The position numbers and the translations under genes were made by a program. This document shows positions 1 to 4,853 of a DNA stretch of 5,635 nt, one piece after another; position 1 is the stretch's first letter, and each line of letters begins with the position of its first letter. The notes beneath the pieces are model-generated. The model worked only from the letters and a program-made list of their open reading frames with translations, was not told where the DNA came from and made no database searches. Location: positions 1-5,635 of the forward strand of contig JALSRF010000018.1 in NCBI GenBank assembly GCA_026984895.1. The letters run 5' to 3'. This DNA is from Paracoccaceae bacterium (GTDB taxonomy: Bacteria > Pseudomonadota > Alphaproteobacteria > Rhodobacterales > Rhodobacteraceae).

Positions 1-270
1 GCCCGTCACGAGCAGGAACACCACCGAGATCACCGTGACGATGGCCGAGTTCACCAGGTAACGCGGCACGTCGGTGGTGGTCCAGATCACCTTGTAATTG
101 TCCAGGCTCCAGGCCTTGGGCAGGGCGAACGGGCTTGAAAATATCTCGGCATTGCTCTTGAAACCCGACATCACCATGATGAAGGTCGGGTAAAGCACCG
201 CAACCGCCGAGCCGATCAGGAAGATCTGCATCAGCCAGGTTTCGAAGCTTGCTTGCTGTCTGGTCCTCAT
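1..270 (-). CDS. Carbohydrate ABC transporter permease, MalG-like (CUT1), partial
   Basis: Second membrane subunit of the sugar importer. Only the first 90 codons are in the window; the frame is open to the left edge, so the C-terminal two thirds, including the EAA loop that contacts the ATPase, are missing. The visible part starts MRTRQQASFE, has a first membrane helix at about residues 13-34, then the family-typical periplasmic stretch (SGFKSNAEIF at 35-44, LPKAWSLDNY at 50-59, and YLVNSAIVTV at 71-80), which leads into the second helix at about 73-90. Known family: MalG-type permeases have an 'S-K-x-x-x-E-I-F' segment, 'LP...W....NY' and a 'NS' before the second helix, all seen here. The ATG at 270 is chosen because GGGAGG (281-276) lies 5 bases upstream and overlaps the TAG stop of the preceding permease gene; the gap between the genes is 10 bp, so they are translationally close and in one operon. 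Family assignment is firm; the substrate is not visible from this subunit. Confidence 0.93.
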   Translation of the reverse strand, partial: MRTRQQASFETWLMQIFLIGSAVAVLYPTFIMVMSGFKSNAEIFSSPFALPKAWSLDNYKVIWTTTDVPRYLVNSAIVTVISVVFLLVTG

Positions 271-280
271 CGCGGCCTCC

Positions 281-1228
281 CTAGCTCATCTCGACTTCGC
301 GGCTGGTCAGGTATTTCGTGGCCAGGATCGAGAAGACGAAGATGAAGATGAACATCAGCACCGCCAGCGCCGAGCCGTGCCCGAAATCGGACGTGCCGAC
401 CGAGACCGAGCCGAAGGCCGTGCGATAGAACAGCAGCCCCAGCATGTCGGTCGAGCCCTCGGGCGAGCCTTCCAGCCCGTTCATGATATAGGGGATCTCG
501 AACCAGTTGAACGACCCGATGAAGGTCAGCACCACGATGATGGTCACCGCCGGCGCCATCAGCGGCCAGATGATCTCGCGCGCGATGCGCCATTCGCTGG
601 CGCCGTCCAGCCGGGCGGCCTCGATGAAATCGGTGGGGATGCGGTGAATCGCGGCCAGGAACACCAGCGTCGGAAAGCCGAACCAGTGCCAGGAATTGAC
701 CAGCAGCATCGCCGGCAGCGCGGTTTCCGGCAGGCCCAGCCAGGGCAGCGCCCAGTCGCTCAGCCCGAAGTAGATCAGCGCCTTGTTCACCAGGCCGAAA
801 ACCGGGTTCAGGAACAGTTTCCACTGAAAGCCGATGATCACGGTAGACAGGATCACCGGCAGGAAGAACACCACCTGGTAGAAGCGATAGCCGCGCGGGT
901 TGCGCGCCAGCAGCATCGCCAGCACCAGCGCATAGCCGTTCTGGACGATCATCAGGGTGACGAACACCTTGACGTTGTTCCAGAAGGCATTGAACAGTTC
1001 GGCGCTCAGGCGCGGGCCGAACAGGATGTCGTAAAAATTGCGCAGCCCGATGAATTCGCCGCGCGCCAGACCGTCCCATTCATACAGGCTGTAAAGCACG
1101 GCGCTGACCATCGGGATGAAGACGAAGATGATCAGCACCAGCGCCGGCGGGGCCAGCAGGAAGGCCAGCCACAGGCGCAGGTTCCGCTGCCGGATCGCCT
1201 TGGCGCGTTCGAAATCCACGGCCTCCAT
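281..1228 (-). CDS. Carbohydrate ABC transporter permease, MalF-like (CUT1)
   Basis: First inner-membrane subunit of the sugar importer, 315 residues, a usual length for the shorter MalF/UgpA-type permeases that lack the large MalF periplasmic loop. Six hydrophobic segments are visible at roughly 20-45, 85-107, 116-136, 172-192, 225-245 and 285-305. The cytoplasmic EAA loop that docks on the ATPase is clear at about 203-226: EAARLDGASEW, then IIWPLMAP. The position before the loop's proline is Trp here where many relatives have Leu; this looks like ordinary variation. The N-terminus (MEAVDFERAKAIRQRNLRL) is charged and cytoplasmic, as expected. The ATG at 1228 is supported by GGAGGG at 1239-1234, which lies inside the last codons of the ATPase gene; only 2 bp separate that gene's stop from this ATG, implying translational coupling. 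The next permease follows after 10 bp. Function as permease is certain at family level; the substrate is inferred from the neighbourhood (an amino sugar of the MurNAc type). Confidence 0.95.
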   Translation of the reverse strand: MEAVDFERAKAIRQRNLRLWLAFLLAPPALVLIIFVFIPMVSAVLYSLYEWDGLARGEFIGLRNFYDILFGPRLSAELFNAFWNNVKVFVTLMIVQNGYALVLAMLLARNPRGYRFYQVVFFLPVILSTVIIGFQWKLFLNPVFGLVNKALIYFGLSDWALPWLGLPETALPAMLLVNSWHWFGFPTLVFLAAIHRIPTDFIEAARLDGASEWRIAREIIWPLMAPAVTIIVVLTFIGSFNWFEIPYIMNGLEGSPEGSTDMLGLLFYRTAFGSVSVGTSDFGHGSALAVLMFIFIFVFSILATKYLTSREVEMS

Positions 1229-1230
1229 GG

Positions 1231-2322
1231 TCAGCCCTCCCGGCCAGGCACGGCCTGCCCGTCGGGGCCGAACAGATGCGCATTTTCCAGCATGAAGCCT
1301 GCTTCCAGCCGGTCGCCGGGGCGGGCCGCCCAGTCGCCCGAGGCATGCACGGTCACCTCGCTGCCGTTTTCCGTGTTAAGGTAGATATAGGTCTCGCCGC
1401 CCAGGCGCTCGGCGGCATAGACCTCGCCGGCGACCTTGCCGTCGGGCTCGCCTTCGCGGATGAAATGTTCCGGGCGGATGCCGAAATGCACCTTGTCGCC
1501 GGCTTTCAGGGTGCCGGAAGCGGGCCAGGAAAGCCGGCCGACGCCGGGCAGATCAAGCACCAGGCCGTCGGCGCCCGCTTCGACCACGGAGCCTTCGAAC
1601 ATGTTCATGGCGGGGCTGCCGATAAAACCCGCCACGAACAGGTTGGCCGGGCGGTTGTAAAGCTCGAGCGGCGGGCCGACCTGTTCGACCACCCCGTCCC
1701 TCAGCACCACGATCTTGTCGGCCATGGTCATCGCCTCCACCTGATCGTGGGTGACGTAGATCATCGTTGCGCCAAGCTTGCCGTGCAGCTTGGTCAGCTC
1801 GATGCGCATCTGCACGCGCAGCTTGGCATCGAGGTTCGACAACGGCTCGTCGAACAGGAACACCTTGGGATCGCGCACGATGGCGCGCCCGATCGCCACC
1901 CGCTGGCGCTGGCCGCCGGAAAGCGCCTTGGGCTTGCGGTCAAGGTATTCGGTCAGTTGCAGCACATCGGCCGCCGCCTCGACCTTGCGGGCGATCTCGG
2001 CCTTGTCCTCGCCGGCCACGCGCAGGGCGTAGCCCATGTTCTCGCGCACCGTGAAATGGGGATAAAGCGCGTAGGACTGGAACACCATCGCCACGCCGCG
2101 CCTGGAAGGGGCCAGGTGGTCAACCCGCTGCCCGTCGATGTGAATTTCGCCGTCGGTCAGATCCTCGAGCCCGGCAACCAGGCGCAGGAGCGTGGACTTG
2201 CCGCAGCCCGACGGGCCGACGAAGACCACGAACTCACCGTCCCGGATATCGAGGTTGACGTTGCGGATGACATCCACGCGTCCGAAACTCTTGTCAACCG
2301 CGCGCAGTTCGACATTGGCCAT
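1231..2322 (-). CDS. ABC transporter ATP-binding protein, UgpC/MsmK/MalK group
   Basis: ATPase that powers the sugar importer, 363 residues, the usual length for CUT1 ATPases. All core motifs are intact: Walker A GPSGCGKST (36-44), Q-loop Gln82, signature LSGGQ (134-138), Walker B VFLFDEP (154-160) with catalytic Glu159, D-loop SNLD (162-165) and switch His192. After the nucleotide-binding domain come GFIGSPAMN (232-240) and a C-terminal TOBE/OB-type regulatory domain (about 240-355), including GIRPEH (281-286), as in UgpC/MsmK/MalK. This group is often shared between several sugar importers and therefore says little about substrate. The ATG at 2322 follows an AGGGGAGGGG-like ribosome site (2334-2326) at short spacing. 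The gene lies 69 bp downstream of the binding-protein stop, across a strong stem-loop, and its stop is 2 bp from the next permease start. It could be annotated ugpC in databases, but a glycerol-3-phosphate role is not supported by this context. Confidence 0.97.
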   Translation of the reverse strand: MANVELRAVDKSFGRVDVIRNVNLDIRDGEFVVFVGPSGCGKSTLLRLVAGLEDLTDGEIHIDGQRVDHLAPSRRGVAMVFQSYALYPHFTVRENMGYALRVAGEDKAEIARKVEAAADVLQLTEYLDRKPKALSGGQRQRVAIGRAIVRDPKVFLFDEPLSNLDAKLRVQMRIELTKLHGKLGATMIYVTHDQVEAMTMADKIVVLRDGVVEQVGPPLELYNRPANLFVAGFIGSPAMNMFEGSVVEAGADGLVLDLPGVGRLSWPASGTLKAGDKVHFGIRPEHFIREGEPDGKVAGEVYAAERLGGETYIYLNTENGSEVTVHASGDWAARPGDRLEAGFMLENAHLFGPDGQAVPGREG

Positions 2323-2349
2323 GAGCCCCTCCCCTGTGTCGGAAAATCG

Positions 2350-2379
2350 CGGGGTGCGCCATGCGTTGGACGCACCCCG
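2350..2379 (-). terminator. Intercistronic stem-loop between binding protein and ATPase genes
   Basis: A perfect 9-bp inverted repeat (CGGGGTGCG at 2350-2358 and CGCACCCCG at 2371-2379) can extend by two C-G pairs past one bulged base to a 7-base loop (2361-2367). It begins 12 bases after the binding-protein stop codon and ends 27 bases before the ATPase start. On the minus strand it is followed by CGATTTTCC, a weak T run two or three bases away; on the plus strand TTTT follows directly. Because the ATPase and permeases have no visible promoter of their own, a partial terminator or an mRNA 3'-end stabiliser is more likely than a full stop. Such structures after binding-protein genes are known to raise binding protein over membrane subunits (for example malE-malF in E. 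coli). That role here is inference. Confidence 0.7.
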
Positions 2380-2391
2380 TTTTCGCTTGCC

Positions 2392-3615
2392 CTATTCGGG
2401 CGATGCCAGGCCGTCGGCGACTGCCTTGGCAACCTCCTCGGGCGTGGCCTGGCCGGTCAGCAGCTTCTTCAACCCGTCCTGCAGCAGGGTCGAGCCGGTC
2501 GGCTTCTGGTACCGGAACGCCACCAGCATGATGTAGGGCGTCTGATGCTCCTGCAGCTTGATGATCTGCTGCAGCGCCTCGTCCTTGGGCGTTGCGCCCT
2601 GCACCGCCGGCACGTTGTTCAGCTTGTCGGCCAGCATCTGGGCAAATTCGGGCGTTGCCGTGAAGCGGATGAACTCCAGCGCCGCTTCCTTGTTCGGCGA
2701 GGCCGCGTTCACCGCATAGCCGCCGTCAAGCCAGGTCGCCACCATGCGGGTATCGCCCGCCTTGGCCGCCGGGCCGGCCATGAAGCCGAAGTTGAGGCCG
2801 GCTTCGCGCCAGGCCGGGATCTCCCACGAGCCGCCGATGAACATCGCCGCCGACCCCGAGGTGAACAGCGCCTTCATGGTGGCATAGTCCACCGCCTCGA
2901 ACCCGGTGGGCATGTAGGGGGCCAGCTCGGCCATCTTGCCCAGCGCCGCCACATAGCGCGGATCCTCGAAGGTGGTCTTGCCCGAAGTCACGTCGCCGAA
3001 AAAGCTCTCGCCATAGAAGTTGGGCATGATCGCGCCCGAGGCGACTTCGATGGTCCAGCCGTCGGCAATGCCGTTGGCCAAGGGCGTGATGCCGGCTTCC
3101 TTGAGCTTGTCGGTCACCTGCTTGAACTCGTCCCAGGTTTCCGGCGGGGTCACGCCGGCCTTGTCGAACAGATCCTTGTTGTAATAGACCAGCACGGTCT
3201 GGGTGGCGAAGGGCACCGAATAGACCTTGCCATCGGCGCGCAGCGTGGTGCCGCGCAGCAGCGATTCGGGGATATGCGAGAAATCCACCTTGCCGTCGAG
3301 CGGCTCCAGATAGCCGGCGCCCGAGATGTTCTCGAGGCTGCCATAGGCACGGGTATGGATGATGTCCGGCCCCGCGCCCCCGGCCAGCGCCGTGGTCAGG
3401 ATGGTGTTATAGGCCTTGGCCTCATGCGCGGTATAGGTGATGTTGATGTCCGGATGAGTCTTCTCGAACTCCGCGATGATTTCATTGTAGGCTTTCGCGT
3501 CCTCCTGACGCCAGCTCCAGAAATCGAGGTTGGTCTGCGCCGCCGCGGGGGCGGCAACCGCCAGCCCGGTCGCAACCAGAGCCGCCTTGGCTGTTATCGA
3601 GATAGATCGTTTCAT
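2392..3615 (-). CDS. Extracellular sugar-binding protein of ABC importer (family 1)
   Basis: Periplasmic solute receptor of the importer, 407 residues from the ATG at 3615, typical for the family (about 400-440). A Sec signal peptide is clear: basic MKRSISITAK, hydrophobic core at about 11-22, and AAPAAA|QTN with likely cleavage after Ala26; there is no lipobox cysteine. The mature protein opens with NLDFWSWRQED (29-39) and carries family features: PDIIHTRA (83-90), a GKVYSVPF strand (129-136), VYYNKDLFDKAG (143-154), PPETWDEF (157-164), and TSGSAAMFIGGSWE (252-265). Trp187, Trp264 and Trp295 are candidates for stacking on a sugar ring, as is usual in this family. The start is set by the signal peptide and AGGGAG (3629-3624), 8 bases upstream. 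The frame stays open up to a TTG at 3747, but that extension is Arg/Gly-rich and would bury the signal peptide. The gene is preceded by a predicted regulated promoter and followed by a stem-loop. The ligand is not readable from sequence; MurNAc or a related amino sugar is inferred from murQ. Confidence 0.95.
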   Translation of the reverse strand: MKRSISITAKAALVATGLAVAAPAAAQTNLDFWSWRQEDAKAYNEIIAEFEKTHPDINITYTAHEAKAYNTILTTALAGGAGPDIIHTRAYGSLENISGAGYLEPLDGKVDFSHIPESLLRGTTLRADGKVYSVPFATQTVLVYYNKDLFDKAGVTPPETWDEFKQVTDKLKEAGITPLANGIADGWTIEVASGAIMPNFYGESFFGDVTSGKTTFEDPRYVAALGKMAELAPYMPTGFEAVDYATMKALFTSGSAAMFIGGSWEIPAWREAGLNFGFMAGPAAKAGDTRMVATWLDGGYAVNAASPNKEAALEFIRFTATPEFAQMLADKLNNVPAVQGATPKDEALQQIIKLQEHQTPYIMLVAFRYQKPTGSTLLQDGLKKLLTGQATPEEVAKAVADGLASPE

Positions 3616-3623
3616 CTGTGCTT

Positions 3624-3629
3624 CTCCCT
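3624..3629 (-). promoter_or_regulatory. Ribosome binding site of the binding-protein gene
   Basis: AGGGAG on the minus strand, 8 bases before the ATG at 3615. It decides the start against longer in-frame alternatives, which have no such site. The 11 bases CACAGGGAGAA here recur exactly before the regulator gene, with the same 8-base spacing and the same ATGAAA start. Confidence 0.85.
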
Positions 3630-3755
3630 GTGCAGATACCCTTCCGGAAAGCGCATCCCCGAGCATGCCGACCTTTCGGCTGACCGGGGCCTGCCATTCC
3701 GGCTTCACGCCCACGCCAACACGTTCTTGATGGGCGAAGGCGCTCAATCACATCT

Positions 3756-3770
3756 GGAATAATAAATTCC
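3756..3770. promoter_or_regulatory. Operator-like inverted repeat over the transporter -10 box (good copy)
   Basis: GGAAT-AATAA-ATTCC, a perfect 5-bp inverted repeat with a 5-bp A/T spacer. It sits exactly over the predicted -10 of the binding-protein gene. RpiR-family regulators are known to bind A/T-centred palindromes of this size (HexR sites, for example, have a comparable 15-16 bp form); assigning this one to the neighbouring regulator is inference from position and from its recurrence before murQ. Confidence 0.72.
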
Positions 3771-3786
3771 TTTGGCCGCCTGTCAA
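3759..3786 (-). promoter_or_regulatory. Predicted sigma-70 promoter of the transporter operon
   Basis: Minus-strand -35 box TTGACA (3786-3781, a perfect consensus match), a 16-bp spacer, and -10 box TATTAT (3764-3759, five of six). The predicted start is near 3753, giving a leader of about 137 bases before the ATG at 3615. The leader is GC-rich and contains a small hairpin (GCCGA at 3667-3671 pairing TCGGC at 3676-3680); no riboswitch is recognised. The -10 box lies wholly inside a 15-bp inverted repeat and the -35 box is directly downstream of a second, weaker copy, so binding there should block RNA polymerase. The rest of the 277-bp gap between the binding-protein and regulator genes holds only a hairpin behind the regulator gene and a pyrimidine-rich plus-strand stretch at about 3808-3860. 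Confidence 0.75.
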
Positions 3787-3801
3787 TAAATTTTATATTC
3801 C
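3787..3801. promoter_or_regulatory. Operator-like inverted repeat, upstream degenerate copy (transporter)
   Basis: On the minus strand GGAAT-ATAAA-ATTTA: one perfect GGAAT half, the A/T spacer, and a second half that matches at three of five positions. It touches the -35 box, and its centre (3794) is 31 bp from that of the good copy (3763), about three helical turns, so dimers on both would sit on the same face of the DNA. Confidence 0.58.
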
Positions 3802-3848
3802 CTCGCGCGGACGCCCGTCGCCTCCCTCGCCCTCTCCTTCGCCCTGCC

Positions 3849-3875
3849 CCGGCCGCCTCCATGCCCGGCGGCCGG
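3849..3875 (-). terminator. GC-rich hairpin behind the regulator gene
   Basis: Perfect 9-bp inverted repeat, CCGGCCGCC (3849-3857) and GGCGGCCGG (3867-3875), with a 9-base loop, 17 bases past the regulator stop codon. It has no T run after it on the minus strand (purine-rich sequence follows), so it is not a textbook intrinsic terminator. It could pause polymerase, protect the mRNA end or work with Rho. In such GC-rich DNA some chance hairpins are expected. Confidence 0.45.
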
Positions 3876-3892
3876 CCCGGCATTGCCCGGCG

Positions 3893-4747
3893 CTAGCGCA
3901 GGAGGTTGACCAGCGCCTGGCCGCGGGCGATCCATCCCTGCACATCGGCGCGGCGCTGGACCAGAAGCACGAACAGCAGATCGGTCACCGCCAGTTGCGC
4001 GGTGCGCGTGGCAATGGCCGAGCTACGCACCGGGTCTTCGTTGGCAACGCATCGCAGCACGATTTCGGGTGACGCCATTTTCAGCCGGGCGGTGCTGCCG
4101 CAAAGGAAAATGCTGGGAATGCCCTGTTCCAGCGCATATTCCAGCGCGGTGGTGGTTTCCTTGGTGCTGCCCGAAAACGAGATCGCGAACAGCAGGTCGT
4201 CGGGGCCGAGACTGGCAAGGTTGGCCAGTTGCACATGGGCATCCCCGCTCCACAGCACCGCCACCCCGAGCTTGGACAGCTTGGACGAGAAGTCCTCGGC
4301 CACCAGCGCCGAGCCGCCGATGCCGAACACGATCACCCGGCCGCTGCCCTCCAGCAGATCGACCGCCCGTTCGATCAGCCGGTTGTCGTTGCGCTTCATG
4401 GTCTCGGAAAGCGCCAGAACCTTGCTGTCGAAGACCTTGCGCGCCACCTCCCCCAGCGAATCGTCGCTGAAGATGTCGCCGTGAATCTGCTGCACCCGCT
4501 CGTTGCGCGCGATCTCGGCGCTCAGGGCGATCTTCAGCGCCGGAAAGCCCGGCTGGCCGATCTTCTTGCAGAACTTGATGATGCCCGACTGGCTGACCCG
4601 GCATTTCTCGGCCAGCGCCTGCGAGGACATCCGCGTCACCGCCGCCGGCTCTTTCAGAATTGCCGCGGCGATGCGCCTTTCGTTCTCCGACATTGCGTCC
4701 TGGCGTGCCGCCAGGCTGGCCAGCAAACCCGTCGTTTCCTGTTTCAT
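3893..4747 (-). CDS. MurR/RpiR family transcriptional regulator (HTH + SIS)
   Basis: DNA-binding regulator with a phosphosugar-sensing domain, 284 residues; E. coli MurR has 285. The N-terminal HTH_6 domain spans about 1-77, with the helix-turn-helix at about 41-63 (SSQALAEKCRVSQSGIIKFC, then KKIG and the family-typical GFPALKIAL). The SIS domain spans about 120-260, with VIVFGIGGSALVAED (138-152) and the phosphosugar-loop motif AISFSGSTKET (188-198). The start at 4747 is chosen because AGGGAG (4761-4756) lies 8 bases upstream, the same as at the binding-protein gene; in-frame ATGs at 4753 (2-base spacing) and 4771 fit less well. The gene diverges from murQ, as murR does from murQ in E. coli, and precedes the transporter operon on the same strand. 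By analogy with MurR, MurNAc-6-P is the likely effector and repression the likely mode; this is inferred. The family is firm, the exact ligand is not. Frames running further upstream to 5107 are noise antisense to murQ. Confidence 0.94.
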   Translation of the reverse strand: MKQETTGLLASLAARQDAMSENERRIAAAILKEPAAVTRMSSQALAEKCRVSQSGIIKFCKKIGQPGFPALKIALSAEIARNERVQQIHGDIFSDDSLGEVARKVFDSKVLALSETMKRNDNRLIERAVDLLEGSGRVIVFGIGGSALVAEDFSSKLSKLGVAVLWSGDAHVQLANLASLGPDDLLFAISFSGSTKETTTALEYALEQGIPSIFLCGSTARLKMASPEIVLRCVANEDPVRSSAIATRTAQLAVTDLLFVLLVQRRADVQGWIARGQALVNLLR

Positions 4748-4755
4748 TCGCATTT

Positions 4756-4761
4756 CTCCCT
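4756..4761 (-). promoter_or_regulatory. Ribosome binding site of the regulator gene
   Basis: AGGGAG on the minus strand, 8 bases before the ATG at 4747 and only 2 bases before the alternative ATG at 4753, so it favours the MKQETTG start. It lies in the same CACAGGGAGAA string as before the binding-protein gene. Confidence 0.8.
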
Positions 4762-4769
4762 GTGGGCGC

Positions 4770-4799
4770 ATATTAGGGCGGGGGAGCGGCCCATGGCAA
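4770..4799 (-). promoter_or_regulatory. Possible promoter of the regulator gene
   Basis: Minus strand: TTGCCA (4799-4794, five of six to TTGACA), an 18-bp GC-rich spacer, TAATAT (4775-4770, four of six to TATAAT). A start near 4763 would give a short leader that just includes the ribosome site. The weaker operator-like repeat at 4805-4819 lies immediately upstream of this -35, so autoregulation is possible. The -10 match is modest. Confidence 0.42.
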
Positions 4800-4804
4800 A
4801 GGGG

Positions 4805-4819
4805 TGAATAAAAAATTAT
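4805..4819. promoter_or_regulatory. Operator-like inverted repeat, degenerate copy (murQ/regulator)
   Basis: TGAAT-AAAAA-ATTAT on the plus strand, matching seven of the ten arm positions of GGAAT-N5-ATTCC. It abuts and by one base overlaps the murQ -35 box and lies just upstream of the possible regulator -35. Its centre (4812) is 31 bp from that of the better copy at 4836-4850, the same spacing as at the transporter promoter. Taken alone it would be weak; the shared spacing is what supports it. Confidence 0.52.
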
Positions 4820-4847
4820 TGACCCCGGCACGCCGGGAATACAAAAT
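4819..4847 (+). promoter_or_regulatory. Predicted promoter of murQ
   Basis: Plus strand: TTGACC (4819-4824, five of six), a 17-bp spacer, CAAAAT (4842-4847, four of six). The -10 occupies positions 7-12 of the operator-like repeat, the same register as at the transporter promoter. The predicted transcription start, about 7 bases further on, falls at or next to the ATG at 4854. The spacer contains a 14-bp GC hairpin-like palindrome (CCCGGC-AC-GCCGGG, 4824-4837). Confidence 0.62.
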
Positions 4848-4850
4848 TCT
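4836..4850. promoter_or_regulatory. Operator-like inverted repeat over the murQ -10 box (good copy)
   Basis: GGAAT-ACAAA-ATTCT on the plus strand, nine of ten arm positions matching GGAAT-N5-ATTCC, with an A-rich spacer. It overlaps the predicted -10 of murQ and ends 3 bases before the first ATG, so occupancy should block transcription. Binding by the adjacent regulator is inferred. Confidence 0.66.
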
Positions 4851-4853
4851 GCC

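Noticed and set aside
377..1384. Plus-strand open frame opposite the MalF-like permease
   Set aside because: Antisense shadow: low-complexity Gln/Arg/His-rich translation, no ribosome site, and the opposite strand codes for a clear six-helix permease.
3616..3747. In-frame 44-codon extension of the binding protein, starting at TTG 3747
   Set aside because: The extension lacks a ribosome site, would begin only about 5 bases from the predicted transcription start, and would place the Sec signal peptide internally. The ATG at 3615 has both an AGGGAG site and a textbook signal peptide.
1276..3762. Very long plus-strand open frame (828 codons) opposite the binding-protein and ATPase genes
   Set aside because: It is antisense to two genes with intact family motifs. 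Its translation is rich in His, Arg, Gly and Gln with no domain pattern, typical of an antisense frame in high-GC DNA with strong third-position bias.
3808..3860. Pyrimidine-rich plus-strand tract between the regulator and transporter genes, considered as a repeat or small-RNA locus
   Set aside because: Only loose, imperfect repetition of C/T-rich words; no promoter and terminator pair bracketing it, so nothing beyond base-composition skew can be supported.
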